In this document: piece by piece, positions 10,550 to 22,630 of the stretch
Layout: every line of letters begins with the position of its first letter
Position numbering within the stretch: the first letter of the stretch is position 1
Assembly (NCBI RefSeq): GCF_042453785.1
Contig: NC_091673.1
Location: 4,533,501-4,597,500, forward strand
Source: Malus domestica
Lineage: Eukaryota; Streptophyta; Magnoliopsida; Rosales; Rosaceae
DNA length: 64,000 nucleotides
Direction of reading: 5' to 3'
Notes under the pieces: generated by a model
What the model was told of the DNA's origin: nothing
The model's input: only the letters and a program-made list of their open reading frames with translations
Database searches by the model: none
Position numbers and translations under genes: made by a program

Positions 10550-13500
10550 GTACATATCATATCTTGATTTACTTCATTTAAGTTCATTACGAACGAGCTC
10601 TTGTTATATTAATATCTATTTTTTCAATGTTAACAATGTCTCATGATCGAAATCATCATCCCATCTACGCTAATAATCCTTGGATTGTTAAAACTTGATA
10701 CAATGTTACGTTTTTATGACGATGGTTGCAAATCTCACATCTACAAAATGACAAAATAAATTGCAATATATAATACCTATTTTTATTCTCAATACCACTT
10801 ATACCTTTTGAATAATTGGAGTTACACGTGCCTCTAATATTATCAATACAAAAAAATATACATAGAGGATTATGATGCCAACTAATCATGATTATGATTG
10901 CTAAGTTCTCATTAGTCATTATTTTACTCATAATAATAGAATCCACCTGGCACCTACTACTCCCTTGCATGCTTGATGGAAACGAGCCAAAATAGACTAT
11001 TTAATTTATCTCGTTGAAATGCTCATGAGATTAGCTCAAACATTCCTGCCACGTGGTCAGTTTAACGTTTATCTTAAGAAACCAAACGAGACGTTCACGT
11101 GACATTTAAAAATACCTATGTACATATGTTTGAGAAAATTGTAGCAAGCAATGTTCTTGCAATTTTAATCCAATTGAAGTAATAAGCTTAACTAAAAATG
11201 CATGATAGTTGGTTTCTTAACTCATCAAAACGTACAAGTATAGTCTTTTTTGTCAAATCCGTTATAATTTCTATCGAAATGAGTCACGTATCACGCACGC
11301 GAGGTTAAATGAAGGAGCAATATGGGAAACTAAATGAGAAAAATTGGAGAAATAGTTCCTCAATTTTAACTTAATTGAAGCAATGATCCCTCAACTTTAA
11401 CTTAATTCTACCAATAGTCCTTCCATCATCTCTAATTTTGACAAATGTTCTAAAAGAATTTATAAAAAGAACCATAACTACACATTTAAATGAATCAAAA
11501 GACCACTAATCGAGAATTTAAAGTTAAAGAATCATAGCCACAATTTTCATTCAGATGCTAAGAGACTCCGAAATAATAGATCTTAATTTTTATATTCCTA
11601 TATTTTAATAATATCCAAAGTAGAATATTCGTGAAAGTGTCATCAAGGGAACTAGATCCCCGGACCTAAAGGAACTGAGTCTACTCATCAAATAATCCAG
11701 ACTATTAAAATTTGATCAAACGACTCTAAACAGGAGGTCCTTTAAAAATTATAATAATTGTAGCCGTTGAATCAAATTTCAATGATCAAGATCATTTGAT
11801 CATTAGGCTTAGTTCTTTTGAGTCAAGAGAGGATCCGGTTCCGTATTCAAGAATAATAGTAAATCTTAATGTGCATCCATGGTCCCCACTGACGACATGC
11901 TAGATGAGCACCACAAGTAAACCCGCCTCCAATTCTACCCTAGTGCTTATCCTTTCCTACCCTTTGTTGGGAGAGGACACGCGTCAGCTAACTAAACGGG
12001 AAAGATAGCTACCTCAGCCTACCTTGTAGACTAAGCTCCGGCAATTACTCGGGTAGGAATAACCTCCTTACTCGCTCTTTACCTAATTTTCTCTTCTTTG
12101 TTTTTATCAAACAAAAAATTTGTTGGATTAAATGTAAAATTATGTAATAGCAGGTTTCGAACCCAAGTCGAAATGAAATAATAACACTTATTTTTACCAC
12201 TGCGATGGATAACCACTTGCCTCTCTACCCAATTATCTCAATTCTCTATTTTCCACAGTATTGGGATTTAGTGGAAGTTGAATAATGTTGAATTAATTAA
12301 AAATTAAATTTGATAGTTTTGTATTGCAAGTGTGGTCAATCACGTATGTATTAATAATAAATTATTGTTTTAATCACGTGTCAATTCCAAGGTAATTTTG
12401 ACTGATTTTTCGTATACGTAAAAAATTACTGTTATACTGTTTGTCCAGATGTGGTGAATGATCGTATTAAATATGTGAATTGATGTACACATCAATAACA
12501 TTTTATTAAAAATTGGTTATGTAAATTTGACTTATTATTCTAAACATATATTATTGTATGCCGACTCAATTAGTATGCTTTAAATACTTACTAAATTATA
12601 TTTACTAAGTCACCATACACTTACGTTAACGTATACTTACTAGAGTTTTACTTACTTGACTTATTATTTATTTCTTTCACACGGAATAAGAAGAGGAACA
12701 ATAAAAAAAGTGTTGAGCAGGTTTTAGCCATCACTAGAAAACAAATTGAGTCGTAGAAAGCAAAGTAAGAGACCGAGATTATAGATTTATCGAGAAAAAT
12801 TCTTACGAAGTTTTGTCATAGCATCTATAACGGCCTCCAATTTAAGCAGACGAAATAATCAATGTTTTCAGGTGTACAAATTGGTATAATTCAAAGATTC
12901 TAATTTCATTTTGTCAAATTCAAAGATTCTAATTATTTGACCATTTACTACCTATGAAAATACTTTTCTTTTTACAAACGCGATATTAATCTTTAACTTA
13001 ATATGTGAAGGAGCGATTCGGAATTGATTACACATACGAGTAACGCATATGTTTTAACTAATATAACTACACACGCATCTGATTGTTTATGAAAATGATT
13101 TTTCCATATTCATTTTATTAGGTTTAAAATGATAGTAGACTAAGTCAATATACTATAAAAAAAATTTGGAAAAAAAATATACTATGAATTTTCTCTTGAA
13201 AATTTTCACACCATTTATCAAAAGTACTAGCAACTTCCCTCTTTCATGTATATATAATGTGAAAGAGTTACGAGAAAATTTTCAATATGCTCAAATTTCA
13301 AAAGGATACACAATATATTATCATAAATTTAGTGGAAAGTTTTCTTTCTAGTGTTTCTCAAATTGCATAATTATATGCAATATAGCACTATTTGTCCAGA
13401 CATGCCAAAAAATCTTTTGACCATTACAAAGAATATTCCCAATAGAATAATGCTATCTGGATAAAGTTTGTGACAAGTGCAAGGAACCTTGGACAAAAGC

Positions 13501-13790
13501 CAAATTATTGGACAGCATCAAAGCTGTGTTTGGTTTACTTGCACGAGTACGCTTTCCACATTGGAGATGGATTGCCTGTTCTCTTATTTCCATACTCTTC
13601 TCATCTTTTTCTGTTTTGTGTGATGGGTAAGCTACGTTAACATTTTATATTCTTATTACTTTTTGTTTTATTATTTTTATAAAAAAAATCAATATAAAAT
13701 ATTGACGTGGCTTAACTGTGACCACACAAACAGGAAGGGATGGAAGGCAGACCATCCACCTCCTTCCACGTTCGATTCCTAGGTAGCCAA
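8404..13790. other. Intergenic DNA, AT-rich
   Basis: No gene of a known family is seen. A (TA)n microsatellite runs at about 10503-10550. An ATG-started frame of 100 codons at 9841-10143 (MTKCQANATS...) has no match I recognise and sits without promoter or neighbours. Bases 11640-11850 contain a GGATCC-bearing imperfect foldback like sequence at 62900-63150, perhaps a MITE family. The remainder is unremarkable AT-rich sequence. Confidence 0.5.
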
Positions 13791-14026
13791 AGTCAAATGA
13801 TTAACCAATCAGAGCCACGGGACGCAGGCAAAACGACAAACACAATCAACCATAAAAGGAGCAACCCTCTCCGTTCAAACATTTCAAACGCCTTCATTTC
13901 CTTTCTACTCCTGTAACCCTAGAACCTCATCCACCAGCAGCAAAACAGTTTCAGAATTCTTAATCTTTGTCTTTGTGTCTTTGTCTTTTTTATTTATTTG
14001 ATTATTTTTCTGAGGGTGGTCCAAAA
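13791..14026 (+). promoter_or_regulatory. NAC gene core promoter and leader
   Basis: A CCAAT box sits in TTAACCAATCAGAG at 13801-13814 and a TATA-like ATAAAAGG at 13852-13859, about 170 bases before the start codon. A W-box core in reverse (GTCAA) occurs just upstream, near 13793. The leader is CT-rich and contains no ATG before 14027. Transcription probably begins near 13885, by the usual spacing from the TATA element. Confidence 0.5.
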
Positions 14027-15245
14027 ATGGAGGCAAAACGAAGCTCTGACCTTCCCCCTGGTTTTAGATTCCACCCAACTGATGAGGAACTCATCGTTTT
14101 TTACCTAAAAAACCAAGCCTCCTCAAGGCCCTGCCCTGTGTCCATCATCCCAGAGGTTGATATTTACAAGTTTGACCCGTGGGAGTTGCCTGGTTAGTAT
14201 CGTAATTTAGACGTCCAAAGCGGAGAAGGACTTACCTACACGCTCGGGATGTCACTATGACAGTGATGTCACTATGACAATATCTGAGTCCAATCGTGCG
14301 CACTGCATGCCAGAAAAGTTATGTCGTATGATAGTGCGCGATTGACTTAAGATACCACTACAGTGACATCCTGAGCCTAGGCGAGTTTCTCTCGGCCAAA
14401 GGGGCCTTTAGAGAAATTGCTTACCCTGATTTTTATTGATCGTAACTTGGTATTGTTTATGATGTTCAGAGAAGGCAGAGTTTGGAGAAAACGAATGGTA
14501 CTTCTTCACCCCGAGAGACCGAAAGTACCCGAACGGGGTACGCCCGAATCGGGCAACCGTATCGGGTTACTGGAAAGCCACGGGAACAGACAAGGCAATT
14601 TACAGCGAGTCCAAGTACGTGGGGGTGAAGAAAGCTCTCGTGTTTTACCAGGGCAGGCCGCCAAAGGGGGTCAAGTCGGACTGGATTATGCACGAGTATC
14701 GCTTAAGCGACTCGCGAAAACAACAACCCAACAAGCACCTCGGGTCCATGAGAGTAAGCCACTTTGTCATCGTTCAGTCAGGCATTTTATCAAACACTTG
14801 ACTGTAGTCTGACAATCGCTTCGTATTTCGCTTTGTATTTGTTGAATTTTAGCTGGATGATTGGGTCCTCTGCAGGATCTACAAAAAAAAGCATCCGGGC
14901 AAAGCTTATCTGGATCAAAAAGTGGAAGAAGATCAAAAAATTGAGATGAGAACACCAGAAACGGCGAAAGCCAATGAGGAACAAGTGATGTTGAAATTTC
15001 CACGGGCCTGTTCGATAACTAGCTTACTGGACATGGACTACTTGGGCCCGATCTCCCAACTTTTTAGTGACAATATTTCTGGATACGATTTTCAGACCAG
15101 CATGGCCGGCGCAGGAGCCGGCCAGGCTCAAATGTTTCAGTTCGGTGAAGTGCCGAATTACCAAAACACGACGGACTCCGGAAAATTCCAAGTGACGTCG
15201 GCTCAGACTAGCGTTTTTAACCACCAACCGTGGTTTGGACCGTAA
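14027..15245 (+). CDS. NAP: NAC transcription factor, NAP (ANAC029) type
   Basis: Three exons, 14027-14192, 14470-14753 and 14853-15245, give 280 residues; exon phases (1 then 0) are those typical of NAC genes. The N-terminal 160 residues hold all NAC subdomains: [73 protein letters not shown] and the [11 protein letters not shown] end. The C-terminal part is the transcription-regulating region and keeps [20 protein letters not shown], the piece shared with Arabidopsis NAP (KLPRTCSLAHLLEMDYMGP). NAP is a nuclear activator of leaf senescence and ABA-linked responses. The start is the first ATG in the leader. Intron 1 carries a foldback element. The downstream P450 is in the same orientation. 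Confidence 0.93.
14241..14384. repeat. Foldback (MITE-like) element in NAC intron 1
   Basis: Left arm CTCGGGATGTCACTATGACA continuing to CCAATCGTGCGCACT pairs with the right arm ending GTGACATCCTGAG near 14375 (arms inverted, with small bulges). The 13-base GGGATGTCACTATGACA-type motif is also repeated directly inside the left arm. No coding capacity is present. A second, smaller palindrome (CTCTCGGCC...GGCCTTTAGAG) follows at about 14388-14416. Confidence 0.65.
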
Positions 15246-17052
15246 TTAAACGATGAAAATTTGGGTGTTTTAGATGGAAAATTAAGGTGGGAAATTAGGG
15301 TGTTAAAAAGAATGTTGTAATAAAATGGTGGGTTGTGAGAGGAGTTGAATTATTTGAAACAAATTATGAAATGGATTTGAGCTGTTTAATTTGAATTCTC
15401 ACAAAGAAGATGATTTTGGGTAATTTTAATTTTTACCCATATTCTAAATGGAGCACCATTTATTTACATCATAAGTAATAAGTATAATCAAGATAGAAAT
15501 TAAGTATAATAATCATGGACATCAAACTCAAATCCTTTCACATATGAGAAATGCTAAGAAGACTCTCTCAAAGTGAAGCTCTTCATAAACTCCCTGCCGC
15601 CTCGGAGTTTAACGGCAGTTTCCGTTATATCATGTTGTCAATCTTATCGATTCGGTAGATAATTCAATTTTACAATTGTTGATAGCAAAACGATATATCC
15701 ATTATTTTTTGTCTCTCACGGACATTCAGGTTCCATTTTCACTATATTTTTGTTAATTTATTCAATTTAATAGTAAAAAATAAAGAAAATTATATATGTG
15801 AACGAGATAATTATCAACTTAGTTCCAACGACATAAGTTCTTTGTTATCTTCGATTCGATGCGCGAGACGTGAATAATAACGGTGAATAAGGTCGGCCAA
15901 AGAAAACGTACAAAGCAATTTGGGATGACGTATACCACGGACTACGTGGGTCACGAAACACGCGCATGCATGGGTTGAAAGTGAAATGTTCGATGGGAGC
16001 TGGCTGCTGATGACGTTCGTCCTTTGACAACATCCTATTTAACAAGCCTGATCATTTTTTATTTTTTTTTACAAATAAAATTAGTGAATGTTATAACGTG
16101 AGTTTATAACTAAATAAGATATCAAGATAATTTGATTGTGTAATTGTGGCCGATCATGGTAAGTCACACACTAAACGCATGTTAACACATCCCGATTCGA
16201 AATATCTACTTAAATACTCAAATAAAGACATGTTGGCCGATATCTGAAAGATAACAAAATCATAAAATAATAGAAATAGGGAAAAGTACGAGTAAACTAC
16301 AAAAGTAATTAAAGTAAAAGTGCGTATCTGAGTAAGGTTGAAATTGTGGTTCATGGTTTGTGGGGAGTTTGTGGTAGGGAAAGCAATGTGATTTAAGCAC
16401 GTCTTCTCTCCGCTGCAGATCGAAGCTATGATAGCAAGGGGAAGGTGCAACTTTTGAGGTGGAAAGGGGTCTCCAAAATTTCTTTTTAATGCGATTCTCT
16501 CCGAATCGTTTCAGCATTACATGATAATTCTACAGTTCTACTAATATGTCTGCAGTTGGACATATTGTGGAAGACACCAAGGTTCATTTGCCCATACGCG
16601 CTGCCAAGCTAATGGTATCGCTCATCGTCTAGCTAAGTTTGCTCTCCAAATTGATGGTGTTCGGACTTGGTTTGTTGAACCTCCCACGAGACACATTATT
16701 ACCATACGGATTAGCTTTAACAAAAAACACCATTTAATTAGTTTGAGATACTGTCACGGTCGCATCTCAGAAAAGTTCTCTCCTTTCTCACCTCAAGTCA
16801 TGAATTTCAGCAAGCCCTTATAATAATTAAAAATCATGGTCGGAAAGAATTAGGTTAAGGGCACAAAAGAGGTGAAACTGAGCATGTAAAGATTGTTAAC
16901 AAAGCCATAGCTAATTTCTCACTAATCCCCAAGTCCCAACCACTTAACTAGCTAATTAGCTATTTAAATCTTTAACTACTTCATCTTTGCCATTATAAAT
17001 CAACCCCCCTAGCATTTCAACATTGCCCTCTGTGTGTGAGGCATCTGATGAA
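15246..17052. other. Intergenic spacer between NAC and P450 genes
   Basis: NAC 3' flank, then AT-rich sequence without a supportable gene. Bases 15545-15625 resemble part of a repeat at 27800-27960 (shared AGACTCTC and CTCTGCC-rich pieces), perhaps a degraded MITE. A TATA-like ATTATAAAT lies at 16992-17000, 53 bases before the P450 ATG, and is the likely core promoter of that gene. Confidence 0.5.
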
Positions 17053-19080
17053 ATGGAAGATCAAGAAAGTAACATTTTATTTGCTTTTTCTTCCCAAGAT
17101 GGACTTTTCATGGTACTCTGCATGGTTTTGTCATGGATATTCATCCACAGATGGAGCCAGAGGAACAAAAAAGGCCCCAAAACATGGCCTCTCGTCGGAG
17201 CAGCGATCGAACAGTTCACCAACTACGACAGAATGCACGATTGGCTCGTCAAGTACCTCTCAGAGTCAAACTCCGTCGTCGTCCCAATGCCATTCACAAC
17301 TTACACGTACATTGCAGATCCTGCAAATGTAGAACATGTCCTCAAGACCAACTTTGCAAACTACCCTAAGGTGATATTTCTTCGGCGCCGTTACTAATTG
17401 TGTTGATTTGGTTGGTTCTTGTTTTTGTTTAATTTCGTGTTGATCTCCGGCGCGTTTTGTGAATTTTAAGGGTGAAGTGTATCGTTCGTACATGGAAGTA
17501 CTGCTCGGAGATGGGATCTTCAATGTGGATGGAGAGCTTTGGAGGAAACAGAGAAAGACTGCAAGCTTTGAATTTGCGTCCAAGAATTTGAGGGATTTCA
17601 GCACTGTGGTTTTCAGAGATTACAGCCTCAAGCTCCATTCGATTCTCAGCCGAGCGTCTTTTCAAGGCCAACAAGTCGATATGCAGGTGTAAACACCTTC
17701 GTTACAGCGTCCGCATTGTCTGTCGTCTTGATAGAGATGGTTTTACTTCGTTGACGGTGTTAGAAATGAATGTGTTTTCTTTGTGCAGGAACTGCTGATG
17801 AGGATGACTTTGGACTCCATCTGCAAGGTGGGATTCGGTGTGGAAATTGGAACTCTGGCTCCCAATCTGCCGGACAATCACTTTGCCAAGGCCTTTGACA
17901 CTGCAAACATCATCGTGACGCTTCGATTTATCGATCCGCTGTGGAGAATAAAGAGATATTTGAATGTGGGTTCAGAAGCTTTACTTGACAAGAGCATTAA
18001 AACCATTGATGATTTTACATACTCTGTTATTCGAAGAAGGAAAGCAGAGATCAAAGAAACTCAGCAGAGTTCTGAAAACAACAAGGTAACACGAAACGTT
18101 ACTTTTTGTTTGCAGCATGAAGAAAACAGATTCATAATCCGAATAACCTAATTTGTGATCAGATGAAGCATGATTTACTGTCGAGATTCATCGAGTTAGG
18201 CAAAGACTCGGAAAGCGATTTAACCGACAAAAGCCTGCGAGACGTTGTTCTCAACTTTGTAATCGCCGGGCGGGACACAACAGCAACTACTCTCTCATGG
18301 GCCATATACATGGTAATGACTCACCCCCATGTAGCTGAGAAGCTCTATTCCGAGCTGAAAACTTTTGAAGAAGATCAAGCAAGAGAAGAGAAGGTTTCGT
18401 TGCTCCCGTATGACACAGAGAACCTTGAATTATTCAATCGAAGAGTTGCACAATTTGCAGGACTGCTGAGTTACGACTCGCTGGGGAAACTGTATTATTT
18501 GCATGCTGTTATTACAGAGACGCTTCGTCTGTACCCTGCAGTCCCTCAGGTATGCATCATACCTAACTAAAACGTTGATGTCGATATTGTTGCTCTAAGT
18601 AATCTACATGGCTGCAGGATCCTAAAGGCATCTTGGAGGATGATGTTCTACCAGATGGAACCAAAGTCAAAGCAGGAGGAATGGTGACTTATGTTCCCTA
18701 CTCAATGGGTAGAATGGAGTACAATTGGGGACCTGATGCAGCTTCGTTTAAGCCCGAGAGATGGCTCAAAGAGGGTTTCTTCCAAAATGCATCGCCATTC
18801 AAGTTCACCGCATTTCAGGTTAGTTAACCTAGCAATCTTAGCCGTATATTCATTCTAAAGTCCAGGTCATAAACATAAACACTCGATTACCTCTGATTTG
18901 CAGGCAGGACCAAGAATTTGCCTAGGGAAGGACTCTGCATACCTCCAAATGAAGATGGCCCTGGCCATTCTGTGCAGATTTTACACCTTCACTTTGGTCC
19001 CCGGGCATCCAGTTCAATACCGGATGATGACAATTCTGTCAATGGCGCATGGCTTGAAGCTTACCATAGCCAGGCGCTAA
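17053..19080 (+). CDS. CYP704B1: Cytochrome P450 CYP704B1 type, long-chain fatty acid omega-hydroxylase
   Basis: Six exons (17053-17370, 17471-17686, 17789-18085, 18163-18549, 18618-18818, 18904-19080), all with GT-AG borders and all ending between codons, give 531 residues. An N-terminal membrane anchor lies near residues 15-33. The I-helix oxygen motif AGRDTT is at about 312-317, ExxR as ETLR near 396, PERW in exon 5, and the heme loop FTAFQAGPRICLG with the ligand cysteine near 479. Long identical stretches with Arabidopsis CYP704B1 (GEVYRSYMEVLLGDGIFN, ASFEFASKNLRDFSTVVF) identify it. That enzyme omega-hydroxylates long-chain fatty acids in the ER of tapetal cells for sporopollenin in pollen walls, so anther expression is expected. 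The frame is open upstream of 17053 but lacks an ATG there. Confidence 0.95.
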
Positions 19081-19362
19081 TCATCTGTGTCAAAGATAAT
19101 TAAAAGCAGATTAAGAGTCTTCTCGTATATATCGAAGCTTTTTAGACACGCAACAGCCAAAAGGGAGAACTTAATTTTATTTGAATACACGATGTCGCAA
19201 CTGACATAAATAGCTTCCCATTACATGTCCTTCTCAAAAGTTCATGTGCTATATTTATCTCAAAGCTTCCAAGTCACATGTTTACACTATATACCAGATA
19301 AAAACTTTCAAATTACTTTAACCACTCCCAGATATTACAGTGAAAGTAAATCCAATTACAGA

Positions 19363-20383
19363 TTAGGATATCAGTTTCTTCTTCTTCTCTTGCCATTCAC
19401 TGATTTCAGCATCAATCTTTGCCTGAACAATTGCTTGAAACCCGGGGTAGGGCTCGTAGCCGAAGAACATTTGCAGAGCCTGAAGCAACAAGAAAACACA
19501 CTAATCATGATTATGCCAAATCAGAAAATTACCACAGAAATTAAAAAAAACCATCAAAATTACCTCTAACAGAACAAAGAAGGGAGCCATTATAAAGGCC
19601 TGTGCAAGATTGTCCAACAAAGCTGGTGCCCTTTTCTGCAGATAACATAACATTTCAAGAGTATAAATGCAACAAGGAAGATATGAAGTCACAAATGGAA
19701 CTAGGGAAAATAAAACAAATTTAATACCTCAAAGGCCCCATGGCCAATAAATTGTCCAGTCCAACACACTATCTGAGTCACCAGAACAACCTGAAAATTC
19801 ACTCAGGTCAAATTTACAGCTAAAGGAGCAATCAATTTATTGAATTCTAAAGAAAAATCTTCACAAAAAAGTATCTGATTTCACAAAAAAAACGAAACCA
19901 AGATCAAATTTCTTGATAAAAACTAAGAATAACTCCAAATTACTGAACTTCAAAGGAAAAAAATTCAAAAAATAAGTACTAGTTCCACAAATAAACAAAA
20001 CCATGATCAAATATTTCATAAAAATTAATAAAAACTCCAGAAATTACCTTCCAAGAGATGGAAAATCCGAGTAGGGTCCCAAGGAAACAACTACCAACCC
20101 AGCAAATTACACAGAGCAGAGCACCCAAGGAGCCAGCTTTTGCGTCCAAACAGATGTAAAACACCGAATAGATTATAGTCAACAGCAAGCCGATGTTGAA
20201 AGGAATAACGACGTCGTTAACCGCAAAACTGAGCAGCGAGGGCGTGAAGTAGAGGATGAGCAGAGAGGTGAAAAGGATTGGCCAGACGAAGAGCATGTGA
20301 ATCGCTATGTTGACTGGGTTGCTGTGGTAAGCTCCGTAGAAAGCAAAGTGCTTTTCGAGATCGAACAGGCCGGTCTTCCCCAT
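19363..20383 (-). CDS. Mpo1-like (DUF962, YGL010w family) 2-hydroxy fatty acid dioxygenase
   Basis: Four exons on the minus strand (20383-20048, 19790-19728, 19635-19564, 19479-19363) encode 195 residues. Exon 1 starts MGKTGLFDLEKHFAFYGAYH and holds the family's conserved histidines (KHFAFYGAYHSNPVNIAIH), which in yeast Mpo1 are tied to Fe2+-dependent activity. Several hydrophobic segments follow, then GHGAFEKRAPALLDNLAQAF and a lysine-rich C-terminus. Mpo1 removes one carbon from 2-hydroxypalmitic acid made from phytosphingosine, in the ER; a similar role in plants is inferred. The gene is convergent with the P450, their stop codons 282 bases apart. A broken partial copy lies at 4918-5300. 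Confidence 0.88.
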
Positions 20384-20665
20384 TAAAAAATTTTCCGAGA
20401 AAATTAGGACTTCTTGTTGCGAATTTTCTGGGGAAAATTTTTATAGGTGAAGGGTGATGGCGATTTCTTTGGCTCGTTAAGAAGGAAAAGTATAGGTTTG
20501 GGGTTTTGATGTTGTTAGATAAAATTGACCCGAACCTGCTATTCATTTGTAACATCATCTTAGGTTTGCGGTTACTTTTGTCACAGACGCACAGTTACAT
20601 CGTTGTTGGTTAGGGATACACTCATAATAATGTGTATTTACTTAAGGTTATATCTTAGGTTCATG

Positions 20666-21577
20666 CATGATATAAAATATTGATGATATCGGAAATATCG
20701 GTAGTAAAAAAATATGGAAATTTTGATGGAAATATCGGGATATTATCGATATCGATAAAAATTGAATAAAAACCACGGAAATTGTAAGAAAAACTTGAAA
20801 TTTTTTATTGAAACTTTGGATAATGTTTATTTAGTTAATTATCTATTAGTTTATCAAAAAAAATTAGAAAGAAATGCATTACATGATGGATTTAATTGAT
20901 TTAAGTTGATTATACAGCGAGCTGGCAAACACTATAAGTGTAGAAAATATGTAGTAATTAATGAAAAAAAGATTAAACACACCATAATCATTTATATATA
21001 ATGATTTACTACAATATTTACACTTTATACATTGCATGGTAAGATACATGAGTGATTTAGTACCACATAAAGTTCCTATGAGGTTCAAAATTTTCACTAT
21101 CTTCATCATCTCTATGTGTAGAGTAAGTTTATTGTGAAGAGTATTCATCAAATGATAAATCCCCAAAATAGTTTTGCATGTAATTGCTAATATGCCACTC
21201 ATATAAATATAAATATTTTAGCATATTATCACTAAAACATAAGTGATATATGGTGGTTACGGTGTTGGAGGAGTAAAATGGGAGGGGTTCAAATCCCCTT
21301 TGTGTTTGCTTTCCTCCCTTTTTTCCCTTTTTTTTTTCTTCTTTGTCTTTTTTTTTTCCTTCCTTTACATCGATATTTTCGATATTTTAGCGATATTACA
21401 CCGATATTTTGACAAAATATTGCTGAAGTGTGAGCGAAATTATCGATATTCATATTTTCCGATATTATTGTCGATATTTGTACGATATGTAAATGGATAT
21501 GTTCCGAAATATCCGTGATTCGAAAAAACCGAAATATCCTCGATATTTCGTTGATATTATCGATATTTCAGACTATG
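20666..21577. mobile_element. Non-autonomous hAT-like DNA transposon, 912 bp
   Basis: The element is flanked by an 8-base direct repeat GGTTCATG (20658-20665 and 21578-21585). Its ends are inverted: CATGATATAAAATATTGAT at the left against CATAGTCTGAAATATCGAT read inward from the right. Both subterminal regions are packed with variants of GATATCG/CGATATTTC, which could serve as transposase binding sites. No transposase frame is present. The 8-base duplication and CA-type termini point to the hAT superfamily. It lies between the Mpo1-like and PsbQ-like genes. Confidence 0.7.
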
Positions 21578-21585
21578 GGTTCATG

Positions 21586-22326
21586 GCATAACAATGATGT
21601 CATCGACTCATAGACTCACAGTTTGGTAGTAATGTGAGTTGATAACCCTATATAGTTGTGTGATCGTTATTGTCAAAAATTCCATAATGTGATTTTCACT
21701 CTCATTTTTCATCGATGCTCCACCAGATGAGTTTAGAAATTGAATAAATCAAAAAAGAACCGAGAGACAAAACAAGAAGATAATGCATAATGAAAAAGTA
21801 AGAGTGTGAAAGTTACTGTCTAAACTTTTCTTCTAATTTGGTCGATTAATAAGAAGTTCTAGAGTACGATTGACCGGGCCACCTCAGATTTACAAGCAAC
21901 ACACAAATACGTCTCACCATCCTTTGCATACTGGCCCCGACCCTCTCTAATTTTTTGTTGTGTGTTTTAATTGAACCACCGTGTGATCCAAGACGAGTAT
22001 GCTTAAAACGAGGTCTGACACACCAAGTGTCATAATACAAATGGTTAAAATTTTTTTTTAGTATCGAATAATTGATTTTGTAGTACTTTGTGTATCGAAT
22101 TCTGCTAAAAAATCTCTCCTAATTTTGGAGAAATTTTTAATTGTGACGGAAATATGGTTGGTACACCACGTGTATTTAGTAGTGAGAAATTATATTTTTT
22201 AAGTTATTAACTTTTTAGCACACATATTCCACTATTGGTATAGTGACACGTGATGTATCACCTCGTGTTCCAGTCACATTGAAAAATCTCTCCTAGTTTT
22301 GGCCTGTCTTTCGACCATAACAAGAT
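21586..22326. other. Intergenic spacer
   Basis: AT-rich sequence with no supportable gene. Repeated phrases (AATCTCTCCTA-TTTTGG near 22110 and 22285, and ACACGTG near 22165) suggest an old internal duplication. The last nine bases are the target-site duplication of the adjacent MITE. Confidence 0.4.
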
Positions 22327-22474
22327 GGGGTGTGCTATCTACACACCCAAAATTACTTCTCACACACCCTTTGTTAATTTCTATTCGTTGATCTTCTTCA
22401 ATTCATCCGATCTAGTGGTCGAAAATTAGAAAGGTATGTGAGAAGTAAAATGAGGTGTGTGGATATCACACCCT
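22327..22474. mobile_element. MITE, GGGGTGTG family (copy 1)
   Basis: About 148 bp with long terminal inverted repeats: GGGGTGTGCTATCTACACAC at the left and its near complement GTGTGTGGATATCACACCC at the right. Flanks carry a 9-base direct repeat TAACAAGAT (22318-22326, 22475-22483). The same family recurs at 42816-42960 and, diverged, at 56723-56863. A 9-base duplication fits Mutator-like elements, though copy 2 shows eight bases. It lies about 155 bp upstream of the PsbQ-like start codon. Confidence 0.85.
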
Positions 22475-22630
22475 TAACAAGATAATGAATGCCACGTGGC
22501 AAGAAGGTAAGGTCCATGTTCGATTAACGAGCAACACGGTCAGCCACAGAAACCTACCCTGCAATCCACAAGTGAGTCCATCGCCATACTTTGATGAAAA
22601 TTCGAACTTGTTCATATTTTCCCCAAAGCC

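Noticed and set aside
17023-17052. Ten extra codons before the P450 start
   Set aside because: The first codon is TTG, not ATG; 17053 is the first ATG and gives the expected membrane anchor.
21241-21300. tRNA gene suggested by GGGGTTCAAATCCCC
   Set aside because: Only the B-box-like arm is present; no acceptor stem, D-arm or anticodon arm can be folded, and it sits inside the hAT-like element.
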